This document shows positions 1 to 12,241 of a stretch of 64,000 nucleotides of DNA, in pieces. Numbering within the stretch: the stretch's first letter is position 1; the number at the start of each line of letters is the position of its first letter. Origin of the DNA: Purshia tridentata (taxonomy: Eukaryota > Streptophyta > Magnoliopsida > Rosales > Rosaceae); the NCBI GenBank assembly GCA_003254885.1, contig QANT01008603.1, forward strand, positions 1 to 64,000. Direction: 5' to 3'. The translations under genes were made by a program, and so were the position numbers. The notes beneath the pieces were generated by a model. The model ran no database searches. It saw nothing but the letters and a program-made list of their open reading frames with translations, and was not told the origin of the DNA.

Positions 1-1019
1 ATCAAAAGTCCAAAAGAAATTAAACAATAAACCATCAATAATGTTTTTTGTCACTTTTAATTTAAAATCATATATAAACCATATATATATTTATAAAATT
101 ATAATTACGGTGCGGTTTAGTTTGACTTAGTTTTATCAGGTGTAAAACCGACACCTACAACTATTAAGGATGATTTGGTTCGGTTGTTATAACGGTCTTT
201 GACCAAAAAAGTCAACACAATTTTTTACGAGTTTTTTAAGGACAGTTTGGTTCAATCTCGTAGTTTTACGATGAAAATGTCCACCCCAACACATGGGATC
301 TTTGCTAAATTTGTCAATCATGAAATATTCAAGTTTTTTCTATAATTCTTCAAACAATGATACAATCATACTCCACAATTTTCTTACTAAACCCTTATTT
401 TTTCTATAAAATGGAAAACCCAATTTTACCCCCTTCCTTGAATCTAAAGACAAATAAAAAAGACAGCGGTGGATGCCGCGGGTGGGGGTGGACTGGGAAG
501 AGAGGATGCAGTCAGGTGGTATGGGAATGTGAAACTGGGTAGTGGTGGGGTCTTTGCTCTAATATATAAAAATTTAGTTTTTTAATTTTTATTTTTATTT
601 CATTGAGGTTAAAATAGGAAGTTTTGGAGCACAAATTAGATGGGGTGTCATGAGTATATTCTGGGGTATGCTTTGAAGCCCTCAAATTCCAAATGGATCG
701 TTTGATGAATGGTAGGCCCGTCCAAGCCTGGACCGGCCCGTATGTGGGGTTAAATTGCTAATCCACAACAACCTGGATACTTTTACGAATTATCACAAAC
801 TTGTATAACGTGACAATTTGCTTTAAAAAGAAAAATTGCATAAAAAGATACAACAGTGAGAAGAAGGAGAAGTCTCTGCAATTCCCGCACTTTACAGATC
901 TTAATCGTATTCCTTCATATACAGATCTCAATCTAAGCGATCATCGTATTGCTTCATATAAAAAAACATACGACGCCGATATTCGCGCCGAAACACACAT
1001 TTTCTGCTGCTTTTTGTAC
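1..1019. other. Upstream intergenic / promoter region of Rab3GAP gene
   Basis: No gene is supported here. The first 300 bases are AT-rich with several GGTTTAG/GGTTCGG-like words that could be a decayed repeat. Short open frames at 357-542 and 801-1097 show no family resemblance, and the second simply runs into the real start codon at 1020. The 5' UTR of the next gene probably lies within about 850-1019. Confidence 0.5.
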
Positions 1020-4000
1020 ATGGCCTCTTCCAGCAAGATGGAATCTGACGGAGACGATGAAGCTCAAGAAGAGGAGGTTTCCTCTCCGTTACTTTGAGTT
1101 CTTTAACTCTTATTTATTATTCGTTATGAATTGTAATTCACGTTGTAATTTGCCTGAATTTTTTCTTTGCCTTTTCTTTTTCAACTTAAATTTCTTTCAA
1201 AGCCACCAGTGAGAGCTAGCAAGCAAAGCTATTAGCTTATTATAACAATTATGAACAAAAACTATATTTGTTGCAGATTGAGCATTTTGATGATTTCACT
1301 CTCGCTTCCTCATGGGAAAGGTAATTCATTTTTATCACTGATTTTTGTTGTTGATATTTTCGACTATATATATATATATGTAACTATTTTGGTTTCACAA
1401 ATTTATAGGTTCATTTCTGACATAGAGGCGGTTTGTCGGCAGTGGATGGCTGACGGTCCAAAGAACTTGTTGGTATGCTTAAAGAAGCTTGTTTCATAAC
1501 CAAATGAGTAATGTGAATGAATCATTGCAACAATACGAGCATTTGTATTCTTATTGATATTTTGCATTGTTAAGTTTGACTTTAATGCCATTACGATGAA
1601 AACAGTAACAGGTTTGATCGTGTTGAGTGCAGAAGTAAATTTATCTTGTCCTTTATTTTCTGTTATTTTCATCTTTTTTTTAAATATATTTTATCGTGTT
1701 TTCCACCTCTAATATGTTTTTTTCAATGTATTTTGTGGTTGTAGAAAAAGGATGCAAGGGAGGTTTCAGAGGATTTATATAAGGTTAAATCCGAGTTGAA
1801 GGTTTCAGCGAAGACTTATTGCATGGAGTACTACTTTGGAACCAAAAATGATGGTACTAAGAAATTTGATTGGAATTCCACATTGCATGATTTGCAGATG
1901 TGTTTTGGGGTCAAAGAATTTTTGGTATGTTCTAACTTGGCATCATTTGCTTTTTTCTTGGATCTTTAGTGCTTTTGTTGTCTGCAAGCTTGCTGAGCAT
2001 ATATTTTCAGGTCATTGCTCCTCAAAGTGCCAGCGGTGTGGTTCTTGATGCACCTGAGGCTAGCAAGCTACTGAGTGCAGTTGCAATTGCTTTATCAAAT
2101 TGTTCAAGGTAGGTGGTAGAATGAGTTGAAACTCTTTCTTTGTAACTTTTGATTCTTCTTTTTATCATGGTGTTGGATAATTGTTCTCGTTTATCATCTG
2201 AGAAAATTATACTGAATTGTGATCCCATTCAAAATTTGGCTATGCAGCTTGTGGCCAGCATTTGTTCCAGTGCATGTTCCTTCTAGGAAAGCTTACATTG
2301 GTATCCAAAATATGGGAACAGTTTTTACCAGAAGATTTGAGGCTGATAATATTGGCAGCCAGGTTCCAGTAAAACTCATGCATTTGGAAGGATTATATGA
2401 GTTGTTTGTTTCCAAATTTGTAAGTTGCATGTCATTTTTTATTTTTATATACTCTTACTGTCCTGCACGGTTATTCACTTTTTCTGTTGAGCTCACAATC
2501 ACCACTATGCTCTGAAGCTGATATGATGCTTATATTATACTATTTCTTCCACTTTTTCCCTTTTAATCTTTATCTCCTTTGTTTCATTTGATAATGCTGG
2601 AAGTAGATTGAAATGTATAATTTTGGTTAATTATATTTATGCAATGTTCGATTTCTCCATTTTACTTGAGGCAGAATCCTTTTTTCAAATGCCTGTAATG
2701 TTTCTCAATTATATCAGCAGCTTTTCTTTATTGTCATTTTTTAAATTATGTGCTCTTTGTTTGCATGTTTTATCCTGTAGTTTGGTTTGAGCTCTGTGAT
2801 TGCATCATATTTTCAAGCCCAGTTTTTAGCAGTGAATTTGAAGTTCCCTGAAGTTGTATTGTTTTAAAGATAATTTTAATTTCCTGTTTTTCTAAATTCT
2901 AATTATTTTTCATTTGATGGTGAAGGCCTACTCCACATTGGACTTTTCCACGCATCTATTCAGAGTCCATTTTACAATGAAGCTAACCTACAGATCCCTT
3001 CCCCATGATGATGACGATGTCCAAGGAGCTGATGCTGATATTACTGATTCTGGAAGCGATCTTGGTGGTGATGCTCCCAATAGAACACAATGGGATGATG
3101 ATTGTCCATGGAGTGAGTGGTATTCTGCTGAAGACCCTATAAAAGGTAATCTTATCTTTAGTTGTTCATTGTACTGCTTCCTGTTTGAGATAGTCATAGT
3201 TATTTCAAATTCATAATATTACATTGAAGCTTGTTATTTCAAATACATTGTCTTTGGTATTTTTATGGGTTTTCTAACCAATATAAACTAATTTTTAAAA
3301 TACAAATCCATTCTTTTAAATCTCTTCATCCAAGTGGGCCCTTATTTCATTTTGTTTGATGTATCTATTGACTGTGCACAGGATTTGAATTGGTTGCCAT
3401 GTGGTCAGAAAAGGTGGTTGAAAGCTCCCTGGAAATGGCCGAACTGGAAAATTCTTCACCGCATGAAGCTCAAAAATGGACATTATCTCCAAATATGTCT
3501 CCAACTCTGTGAGCAGCTTATTTACATAGATGACATTTATTGTTTTTTTATCAAGCAATGCTAAGCCTGTATGGTTCTTATCCATGTGATATTGTGAATA
3601 TTTGCAAGATCTTGGTTCTTATTGTTCTCTTCTACCACAATAAAGATGAGAAGAGAATTTACCCAAAATTACTAGCTTCTCCCAAATTGTATGGTTTGGG
3701 TGGTTGAATTCTTGAATTAAATTATTGGAAACTCTAGTCTCTAAAATGTATGTACAATTAAACATTTTTTTTCAAAGAAATATCCAATCAGTAGTGTCTA
3801 CAAAGTGCTAGTGTGTTTTTTTTATAAATTGGTGCATATATGGAGCATCTAACATTGGGTATTCTTGTGTAGTGTGCTTAACTTAGTAAGCTTTCTGATG
3901 ATTACTTTTCCTTCAGAACTGATTCTAGCAAAGGAAACAGAATTGGATTTGCTTCCCAGCTGTGCCTTTTGGTTGACGCATTGAATATGTCCTTTGAGGC

Positions 4001-7000
4001 TCAGTTTATGGAAGATTTTGTTTCAGGTTTGAATTTGACTTTGCATACCAACTTAAATTTATCATCTATTTTTGATAAATTGCATGTCTTTGTTTTATGA
4101 GTTGGAGATGCAATTTTTTATTGTTTGAGATGCCCACTCTTTTCCTTTAATTGTCTTTCTTTTGGTAGTTGAAAACCCAGGTTCCGATTTGAAGTCCTCA
4201 ATGGTTATACCACCTCCTACAGTTATTGATCGTGTGCTCAAGGAACTTTTTCATGAGGGTACTCTCCCTTCCCCCAACGCATGCTCATGTAGTTAACTAA
4301 ACAATACTCTTCAAATTATAATGCAATGGCTGTTAAGTACCATTGCTATGTTTGATGTAGGTGCACGACTCCCAGATTTTGATTTTTCTGAGCACAAGAC
4401 TTCTCGAGCTATTAAGGGCGCACCACTTGAAACCCTTTTTGCACAGTTTTGTTTGCATTCTCTTTGGTTTGGAAACTGCAACATACGTGGTATGTATGAA
4501 CAACAGATTTCTATTGTTTAGGTAGTTAAACTTTTTAAGAAGTTATTAAGTGTGAACAGCATTCAGCTTCTTGGTTTCATTTTGTAGTAGAGTTTCTAAA
4601 TTATAATAAGCTGTTGGTTTTTGTTAATGTTTGATCAGCTATTGCTGTTATCTGGATAGAGTTTGTTCGAGAAGTTCGGTGGTGTTGGGAAGAGTCACAG
4701 CCATTGCCCCTAATGCCAGCCACTGGTTCAATTGACCTGTCCACTTGTTTGATTAACCAGAAACTTCACATGGTAATTATATGTACATATCTTCCAGGAG
4801 TTTAGTGAAATTCATTTGTACGCACTTTTTAAGAATTGGGTTTTAAAACTTTAAAACCTTTGCATATCTGTCTTCTATAAGAACACAGGCTTAAGTTTAC
4901 AATTCTTTGCTGTATGGCACCACGTTCCCACCTCAATCTACAAGACACAAAAGAACAAACAAATTATAACATTACGTGGATTAAATTGAGATTAAAATAA
5001 TATGCTTGACATTTGAATTTTGATTGTAAGATATGATGTGAAAATTTTGGTATTTGACCTGTATCATGTGACAATCTCTTTGAAGCACACATGAATCCAA
5101 GCCAAAAACTTCTTCAGTTTTCTGCTTTTCTGTTCAGCTTGCAATATGCATTGAGAGCAAGCGTCAGTTGAATGAAGACTTTCAAGATTGTATCGGAAGC
5201 ATGGATCATTCATCACCTCTTATTGAGGTCATAATGGTGCTTTGTTTTAAATTTTTGTTTTCGGTCTTACACTGTTTACTTGGTATCTATAATCCTACTT
5301 CATCCTGACTTCACCATGACCCTCTTATTTGACTGAAAACACAGGAAGATGGTCTAGATGGGGAGGACTCATGTATAATGCAAACATCTGGTGAAAACTT
5401 TGATGGGAAACGTGACAGGTGAACTAAGCAAGTGAGATCTCCTTGGTTTTCTTCATCAAATACTAACTAATTGCTTAGGATTATCTTCTTTTTTCAAATT
5501 AGATAAAATTTGTTATAGTTTAGCTGTTGGCAGTTTGATTTTTTATCACTTTTTATATATGTATTCATATATTTCATAATTATGCACTGAGACTGCATTC
5601 ATCACTTTCTCTGTTAAAAGAACACTGCCATTGTTATTGGTTAGTTTATCCTTTTCACATGCTTAGAGTGAGATACTTGTGGATGTAAGAATGCTGCTTT
5701 TGTTGTAATGTACTTCCATTGATATCTCTCCCACCATGAGCTTCTTTAAATTAAGATTAATTTTGATGGTCCATGAAGATTAATGTATAAATTAAGTATT
5801 TGGATGTTATGTTTTTGTCATGTACTGACTTGCTTAAATAATGACCCCAAAGTATAACATTGCCCCATTGACGGAATGGACCTGTGATTGGGCTTCTAGA
5901 CTGGTGGGCTCAGGCATCCTATTAGGTGAATCAGTGATGTGACCCGAAGTGCTGCCACTGATTCAAGAAATCCTTTGCTGCTTTCATAGTACCTTTGTTA
6001 GCCTATAAGCATGCTTAAGCGTGACAGGCTTGCTTGCCTGTTGCTTTGGAGTTTGAGTTCAGTTGTTTATGGTTTAGATCTATTTAAGCAAACGAAAAAT
6101 ATAGTATGGTAGTATATACCATGGAAGAGATTTTCAATTTTCAAAGAAAGATAAGTTTGCATATGATTGATGCACTTTATGTTGATCATGCTGCAGCCCT
6201 GCTACACCAGATGGTTTACAAGACTCTGAAAAAAGTGTATCAAGATTTAGTACCAAGCCTGACGATGTGGTGCTGTCTGCTGATCTGAAACCTTCAGATT
6301 GTACCAGGAGGGGTTCGGCTGGGGTGGTGGGACATATGATGCTTCTGAAGTCATATCAGAGCATGCATGCACCCTTCACACAGGTTGGTGTAACATATAC
6401 TAGTATCTGGAAATCTTGTCATATTTTATGCTCTCAAAAAGTCTAATTATGAAGGCTGATCTTTTACCACTTCTTCATTGTAGGATGCCCCACTTATGAC
6501 AGAAGACATGCATGAAGAACGTCTTCAGGCTGTTGAAGCCCTTGGCGACTCATTTGTAAGCTTCAGAGATTTATTGATAGTATATGCACGCCAAACTGTC
6601 TTTGTTTTTTTTTTATCTACAATTGTATTACCATAGCAACAATAGTGGGTTAGATATCAGTTATATGAAGATTCCTTTTACAATTTTGAAGGGTACTTTT
6701 TCCCCCTGAAATGAATATTAGTTATGTTATTATCTGAAATAATATTATTAATTATTCTATTTCAGAACTTTTCTGCTCAGTTGGAGAAGGATATCTTAGC
6801 TTCAGGTCAGATATAAAATAACAACTAGACTTGCACATTGATCATAGCAACAATAGTGGGTAACATGTCCTGTCACTTATGAGCTGTTAAATTTGAATTA
6901 GACATGTCAGCATTTAAAGCAGCAAATCCAGATTCTGTTTTTGAAGATTTTATTCGCTGGCATTCTCCTGGAGATTGGGAGAGTGCTGACACAAAAGAGG

Positions 7001-9053
7001 GTGGATCATCCAGTAGTCCGGTAACAGAGGGTTCAAAAGATCACTGGCCTCCTCGAGGATGGCTTTCCAAGAGAATGTCTGAGCATGGGAATTTATGGCG
7101 AAAGATTTGGAATGATGCACCTGCTGTGCCAGCTTCAGAGCAGAAGCCGCTTTTGGATCCAAACAGAGAAGGAGAGAAGGTAAACTTCACTTAACAGCAA
7201 GTATACTATAAAAATCAGCGATGCATGCTTTTACTTCTTAAGAGTGAATGTTGTCTAAAGGGTCCATTAGATTATTAGGGGTGTATGTGGGTTGAATGGG
7301 GTCAATTTTGGGGCATTTTCCACCCCAATCGAAACTGGTTGGTTGCAATAATAAGCCTGAAACAGAACCAAAACAATCCACTAATGGATCAGGTTTTGTT
7401 GGGCACTATTTTACTTACTCAATTAATCAGGTTTTGTTGGGCACTATTTTACTTACTCAATTGACCAACAGAGGTGGGATTACCCACATACATGGAATTG
7501 GGTGCAACCTAAAGCAATTCCCATGGCCCTTGTGTCAAGGGCATAAACTCCTATAAGCAAAGGAAAGGAGGCTTTTCTCCTTCCAGGCAATGTGGAACTC
7601 ATGGCTCTAAGGTTTTTAATTCACTGTGAAATATGATAAAAAGATTTCTTATAACAACAAAGGATGTGCAGCTTAGTGGTTAGGTGTTGGCCTAAGAACC
7701 TTGTATCCCCAGGTTCAAATCTCACACAATAGATCCGGCATCATTATCTTTTAATAATATTATCAGTTCTGTCCACGTTAGTTTCGATGCCTGAGCTAGT
7801 TTCAGAAGTGTGATGTATTCTGTTTGTCCATGCTTGAGCTATTTCAAAGTACAAGCTAGCCACCCAGGAATTTCATAATAATATCACGTAACTGCCTAAG
7901 TTGGTCGTGTCAGAGATGGTTGCCTTAAATTTAGATCATTACAGTGTATAATATGTGTGTGTGCTTGTTAATTGATTTGTTGTTAAGTTGTTTCAGTATC
8001 TCCTTAATGATTTTTCTAACATTAAATTCCATAGATCCTTCATTACCTGGAAACTATGCGACCACATCAGTTGCTCGAGCAAATGATTTGTACTGCCTTC
8101 AGAGCATCGGCGGATACTTTGAACCAGACTAGTTATGGAGGCTTGAAACAGATGGCAACCAAAATGGATCAACTTTACATTACTATGACATCTGCATTGA
8201 GGCCTTTGCAAGGTTATCTAGACTGTTTTTTTTTAAAAGAAGAAAACTAGATATATGTGTGTGAGAGAGTGTATGGGTACAGTTAACTCTAATTTGGCAG
8301 GGAGTAATTATAATTTACAATTTTGGTTTGCATTCCAGCAAATCGTCTCTCTGCTGCGGACAGTGAGACTATTGAAGACATAAGACGGCTTTGTGGTGTT
8401 TTTGAACATGTTGAGAAGCTTCTCACTATTGCAGCTTCTCTTCATCGTAAGTTCTTGCAAGCCCCGCGCCTCTCTGAAGCAATCTTTCGTGACTGCTGCA
8501 GCTTTTATTTTCCTAGAATGGGAACAAGCTCCTCAGGAGACGATGCCAAGGTAAATCCTGTGTTCATGATACCCTTATTATAGCAGTCCATCAGATAATG
8601 GCCCTTGTGGCTTGACGATTTTAATTAAGCAGCATAAGTTTTTTCTGATGGATCAGAACATTACGATTTGAGGAATTGAAAATTTGAAAGCTTTCGTAAT
8701 CGGAGTTTTCACACTCAGACCCCAGTAATTGTTTTGTTCCATGCCTCTCTTTGCAGGAGTTTGATAAGAAGCAACATGTAGCGATGCAAGAAAGAAAGGT
8801 GGTGTCAAATATGTTTACGCCTCCCACTGCTAACCAGTCATGGAGAAAAGTGATAAGCCTGGGCAATCTTCTCAACGGCCATGAACCAGTGTTGAGGGAG
8901 ATAATATTTTCCAAGCGCGATAAAGTGAGTGGAAATCACTATGCTGCCCATACTGCAAGAGTTTGTGAAGAAGAAGTAGAAACATATAGAATGTATACAT
9001 GTGGAACCTCGAATGACCTCCGTGTAGCACTTTCTGTCGTCTCATGTGATTAA
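1020..9053 (+). CDS. RAB3GAP1: Rab3 GTPase-activating protein catalytic subunit
   Basis: Catalytic subunit of the Rab3GAP complex, which in animals accelerates GTP hydrolysis on Rab3 and acts as a GEF for Rab18; in plants it presumably acts on a Rab GTPase in membrane traffic. I built 21 exons: 1020-1076, 1277-1320, 1409-1472, 1745-1924, 2011-2108, 2248-2419, 2926-3145, 3382-3508, 3917-4026, 4169-4258, 4361-4489, 4639-4772, 5138-5236, 5345-5418, 6197-6383, 6484-6555, 6766-6805, 6902-7179, 8035-8212, 8339-8550, 8757-9053. They sum to 2862 nt (953 aa), near the roughly 980 aa of the human protein. Diagnostic blocks are FDDFTLASSWE at the N-terminus, WWELFVSKF-like text in exon 6, and FEDFIRWHSPGDW in exon 18, the family's most conserved stretch, whose Arg is the candidate arginine finger. 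An acidic variable linker occupies exons 13-15. Intron 18 carries a tRNA-derived SINE. No frame break was seen. The family call is firm; individual splice sites are by eye. Confidence 0.92.
7661..7760 (+). mobile_element. tRNA-derived SINE head in intron 18 of Rab3GAP
   Basis: The stretch carries a pol III box A-like word (CAGCTTAGTGG, 7669-7679, 10 of 11 to the TRGYNNARNGG consensus) and a box B-like word (GGTTCAAATCT, 7712-7722) at tRNA-like spacing. No folded tRNA with paired acceptor arms is present. It is best read as the 5' head of an old tRNA-derived SINE in the sense orientation of the host gene. The 3' end and target duplications are not clear. Confidence 0.5.
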
Positions 9054-9451
9054 TATTCTCATCATATCTTGTACAGTAATTAATATTTATTCTTTTAAGA
9101 AATATTATTCCACTCTTGTCTTCCAAGGCATCGTCTTGACCCTTTTTCGAATTTACTTGAGAGTGAATATGAAAACCCCATGGAATTAAACTTTTTTTTC
9201 ATGAATTGTTTGTCCAATTTTGCTCGCTAGGCTCCAAATAATGTGAATGGGTTTCATTCATTTAAATCAGTACCCACTCTTGAATCTCATTATTTCTAAG
9301 TATATGTATTTTGACAAATTATTTGATTACCCCAGAATTATTGACTCATCATTCCAAATTTACTAACTTGATTATTTCGCCAACTTTTTCTGTGAATTTG
9401 TAAAATTCTTGTGTAGCTTAATTCTCAAGAAATCCCCAAAAACCACACCAA
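9054..9451. other. 3' flank of Rab3GAP, no gene
   Basis: AT-rich sequence that probably holds the 3' UTR and polyadenylation region of the upstream gene. Nothing else is recognisable before the tRNA. Confidence 0.4.
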
Positions 9452-9523
9452 GGGCATTTGGTCTAGTGGTATGATTCTCGCTTAGGGTGCGAGAGGTCCC
9501 GAGTTCAATTCTCGGAATGCCCC
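9452..9523 (+). tRNA. tRNA-Pro (anticodon AGG)
   Basis: A 72-nt cloverleaf. The acceptor arm GGGCATT pairs with AATGCCC, followed by discriminator C. Box A is TGGTCTAGTGG and box B is GGTTCAATTC-like within the T arm. The anticodon stem TCTCGC pairs with GCGAGA and encloses the loop TTAGGGT, which places AGG at positions 34-36 and gives proline. There is no intron, and CCA is not encoded, as expected for a nuclear gene. It matches the plant nuclear tRNA-Pro sequence as I remember it. A short oligo-A/T run follows, and T-tracts shortly after 9541 could serve as a pol III terminator. Confidence 0.97.
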
Positions 9524-11853
9524 GATGCAAACAACAATAATTTTTCAATGTATCACCAATTTTTTTATTTATCAACCAACAATTGTTATTTTTAAATTTA
9601 ATAATAACTGCAAGAATGGTCACTCATAAGCTTACGGCACGTGTTAGAGAAAGAAGGTAAAAAAAAATTGTCCATGTCTGATGGGAGCATGAATAATTGA
9701 TGGCATCATGAGTGTTGGGTCTTTTGCATCAATCACTTCAAAAAACATAAGCCCAGAAACTACCCTAAAGTAGTCTATAGTACGGCTGTGAATGAGTGGG
9801 GTCACTGTTTTTATTAAGATTATACTGCTTTTACATAGTCAACAACCGGACAAATTGAAAAAGTGAGACCTATGCACTCTTGTAATATTGTGTACTTTCC
9901 ATAAGTTTTGATTCCTACCAACCAAGTCTATTTAACTATATTTATTACTCATAATGAAACACAACTACACTAACAACGATAAGAAAACAGACCCATTATT
10001 TTCCAAATTTATCCTTGGTAAATTCTAATATTCAAAACATTCTTACACCTTTAGATACTTTTAGTAAGATATAATTTGAATAAATCAGCGTAGGATCATA
10101 ACAAGCATTCTACTTAATCTTTAGTATATTTATTATTAAAATAATTTAGATTATTTAGCTTATTTAGTTTAGTTTTAGTTCTTTTTTTTAGATAGACGGG
10201 GCTTATGTTTGTTTCAATTTTTATTTTGGATGAGTTGGGCTTGTGTTAAAATTGGTCTTCTAGAAAGTTACCTGAAAGTTAATTTTATATGTTAGGGTTA
10301 TTTTGATTAAATTCTTTTATTATCACTACCTTAAAATTAGGGCACTCGTATAACTTTTCAGCATTAGATATCCTGAAAAGGCTATTACACTCTCTTAAGC
10401 TTTGTAAATGATGCATATACGGTTTCTCTTTGGGTGCGAATATCCAAGATATAAAAGAATTAAAAAATACGTAATTAGTAATCCATGAGGACCAATTTCA
10501 TTGCAATATAGTTGAGATGATGGAACTTTAATGGTTTGGTATGCAATTTTTCATTCATTCATATTGAATTTCACTCTTTAAATTATAATCCAATGAGAGA
10601 GAATTTGATACTAATATTAATAAAACAGTAAAACTACCATTAAATCAATAATTAGTTCTTAATATTATATATTTTTGAGTTATTTCCGAGTAATGTAATG
10701 GCAGGTGCTATATGCTTATATCATTTAATAATTTAAGAAGTTTATGAATTTATCGATGGTTGATGAATTTTACAAGTAGCTTTTTCTCCTGGAGGCTGGA
10801 GGTAATGTGATAATAACATATGTCTGGGTTTTTATGGTATATTTTTCCAATTTTGTGTTTTGGGTTTTGGGTTTATGCAAGTAGTCATAGAATTACTCTC
10901 ATGGCTTTTAAGTCAACATCACAAGAAAATAGACCCTACATCAAAATGGGAACAGCAGGCATGAATGGTGGGTGGGGGGTTATAAATAAAACAATGACAT
11001 GTGTACTACACGTATAAGATGCCTATATATAAACATCAATGCTTTCAATAAACATCATGCACTACCAATGGTGTGTGTATATAATATACTAATATTATAT
11101 ATTTATATATATTACCTACATAAAATGTCTTCTATTCAACTCTGTGAGCCCAGATAAAAAAAATATATATTTTTTAGTGATATATCCCTTATTAGCCCAT
11201 CTGAGTCTTAATCTACAATTTAAATCCCTTATTCAATTCAGCATATCATAATATTTCATCTCATATAAACATGAATGTAAAATCTATGATGATTTTGACC
11301 CTTCAATCCGTGGATTTTATCCTTTTCCCTGTTCTGTTATTGCTTTTCTGATCAATAAGTCCCAATCTTGACTTGATGGTGGGTACAGAAATTCATAGCT
11401 CAGTTGTCCAATGGAGAACTTCAAAATTCATAAATGAAATTTCTTTTCGTGTGAAAAAATATATATATATATATATATATATTACTAATTTACTATGTAG
11501 GTTGAAAAATTACAGGGACATGTGATGTCTGATATTGGAAATTAATTTCTTATTCAAATCTTGTTTCTACAATAAGTATTTAAAAATAACTCTTTAAATT
11601 TTTTAAAGTTAAAATTCTAAGCGATCAAATGCCTTAGAGGACAACCAGGTGAGACTATTGCACAATATGTTTTCTCCATTTCATTTAATTAACAAATATA
11701 GAAATTATTATTATTTTTGTCCGAAACTAAAATTAAACAAAAAGTCTATGATCGACATAATATGAACACGTATTTTTTAAGCTCTAACAATAATTTTGTT
11801 TTTGGTGAATGAATGAGAAAAAAATGAGTTAATTAAGCAATAATAAAAGAATT
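9524..11853. other. Gene-free AT-rich intergenic DNA
   Basis: No coding segment with family resemblance was seen on either strand. A TA-repeat starts at about 11458 and T- and A-runs occur throughout. The only open frame of note (10820-11017) is short and unrecognised. Confidence 0.4.
11458..11482. repeat. (AT)n microsatellite
   Basis: An uninterrupted alternating AT run of about 24 bases in gene-free DNA. Confidence 0.85.
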
Positions 11854-11860
11854 AAAGTGC

Positions 11861-12234
11861 TGGGAATGCTAGGTGTCTTCTCCTTTGTGCCTTCTCTCTT
11901 CTTTTGTTCATTTGACAATTTAATCTCACGATTGGAACCGTTCAATATCAAAATCATCATTTATAGATCAATTCTGCAAAAAATAATCCAAATCAGAAAT
12001 CGTTTAGTCATTTAAGTGTTATCAAATAAATAGATGGTTTTGGTAACAGTTAAAATTCACCGTTAGTTATTTGATAACAGTTATATAACTAAACGATTTC
12101 TGATTTGGTTAATTTTTTGCAGAGTTGATCTATAAATGATGATCTTGATATTGAACGGTTCCGATCGTGAGATTAAATTGTCAAATAAACAAAAGAAGAG
12201 AAAATGCACAAGAAGGAAGCACATAACATTTTAC
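11861..12234. mobile_element. Foldback MITE with long terminal inverted repeats
   Basis: The two halves of this 374-bp stretch are near-complementary over about 150 bp each. For example, TTTGACAATTTAATCTCACG in the left arm faces its complement near 12165-12185, and AAATCGTTTAGT faces ACTAAACGATTT. A short unpaired centre lies near 12035-12055. The element is flanked by direct copies of AAAGTGC at 11854-11860 and 12235-12241, a 7-bp (8 bp with one mismatch) target-site duplication that fits hAT-like or Mutator-like insertion. There is no coding capacity. A transcript would form a long hairpin able to yield small RNAs. Confidence 0.8.
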
Positions 12235-12241
12235 AAAGTGC

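Noticed and set aside
7661-7740. Possible second tRNA gene
   Set aside because: Box A and B are present but acceptor and anticodon stems do not pair; it is a SINE head.
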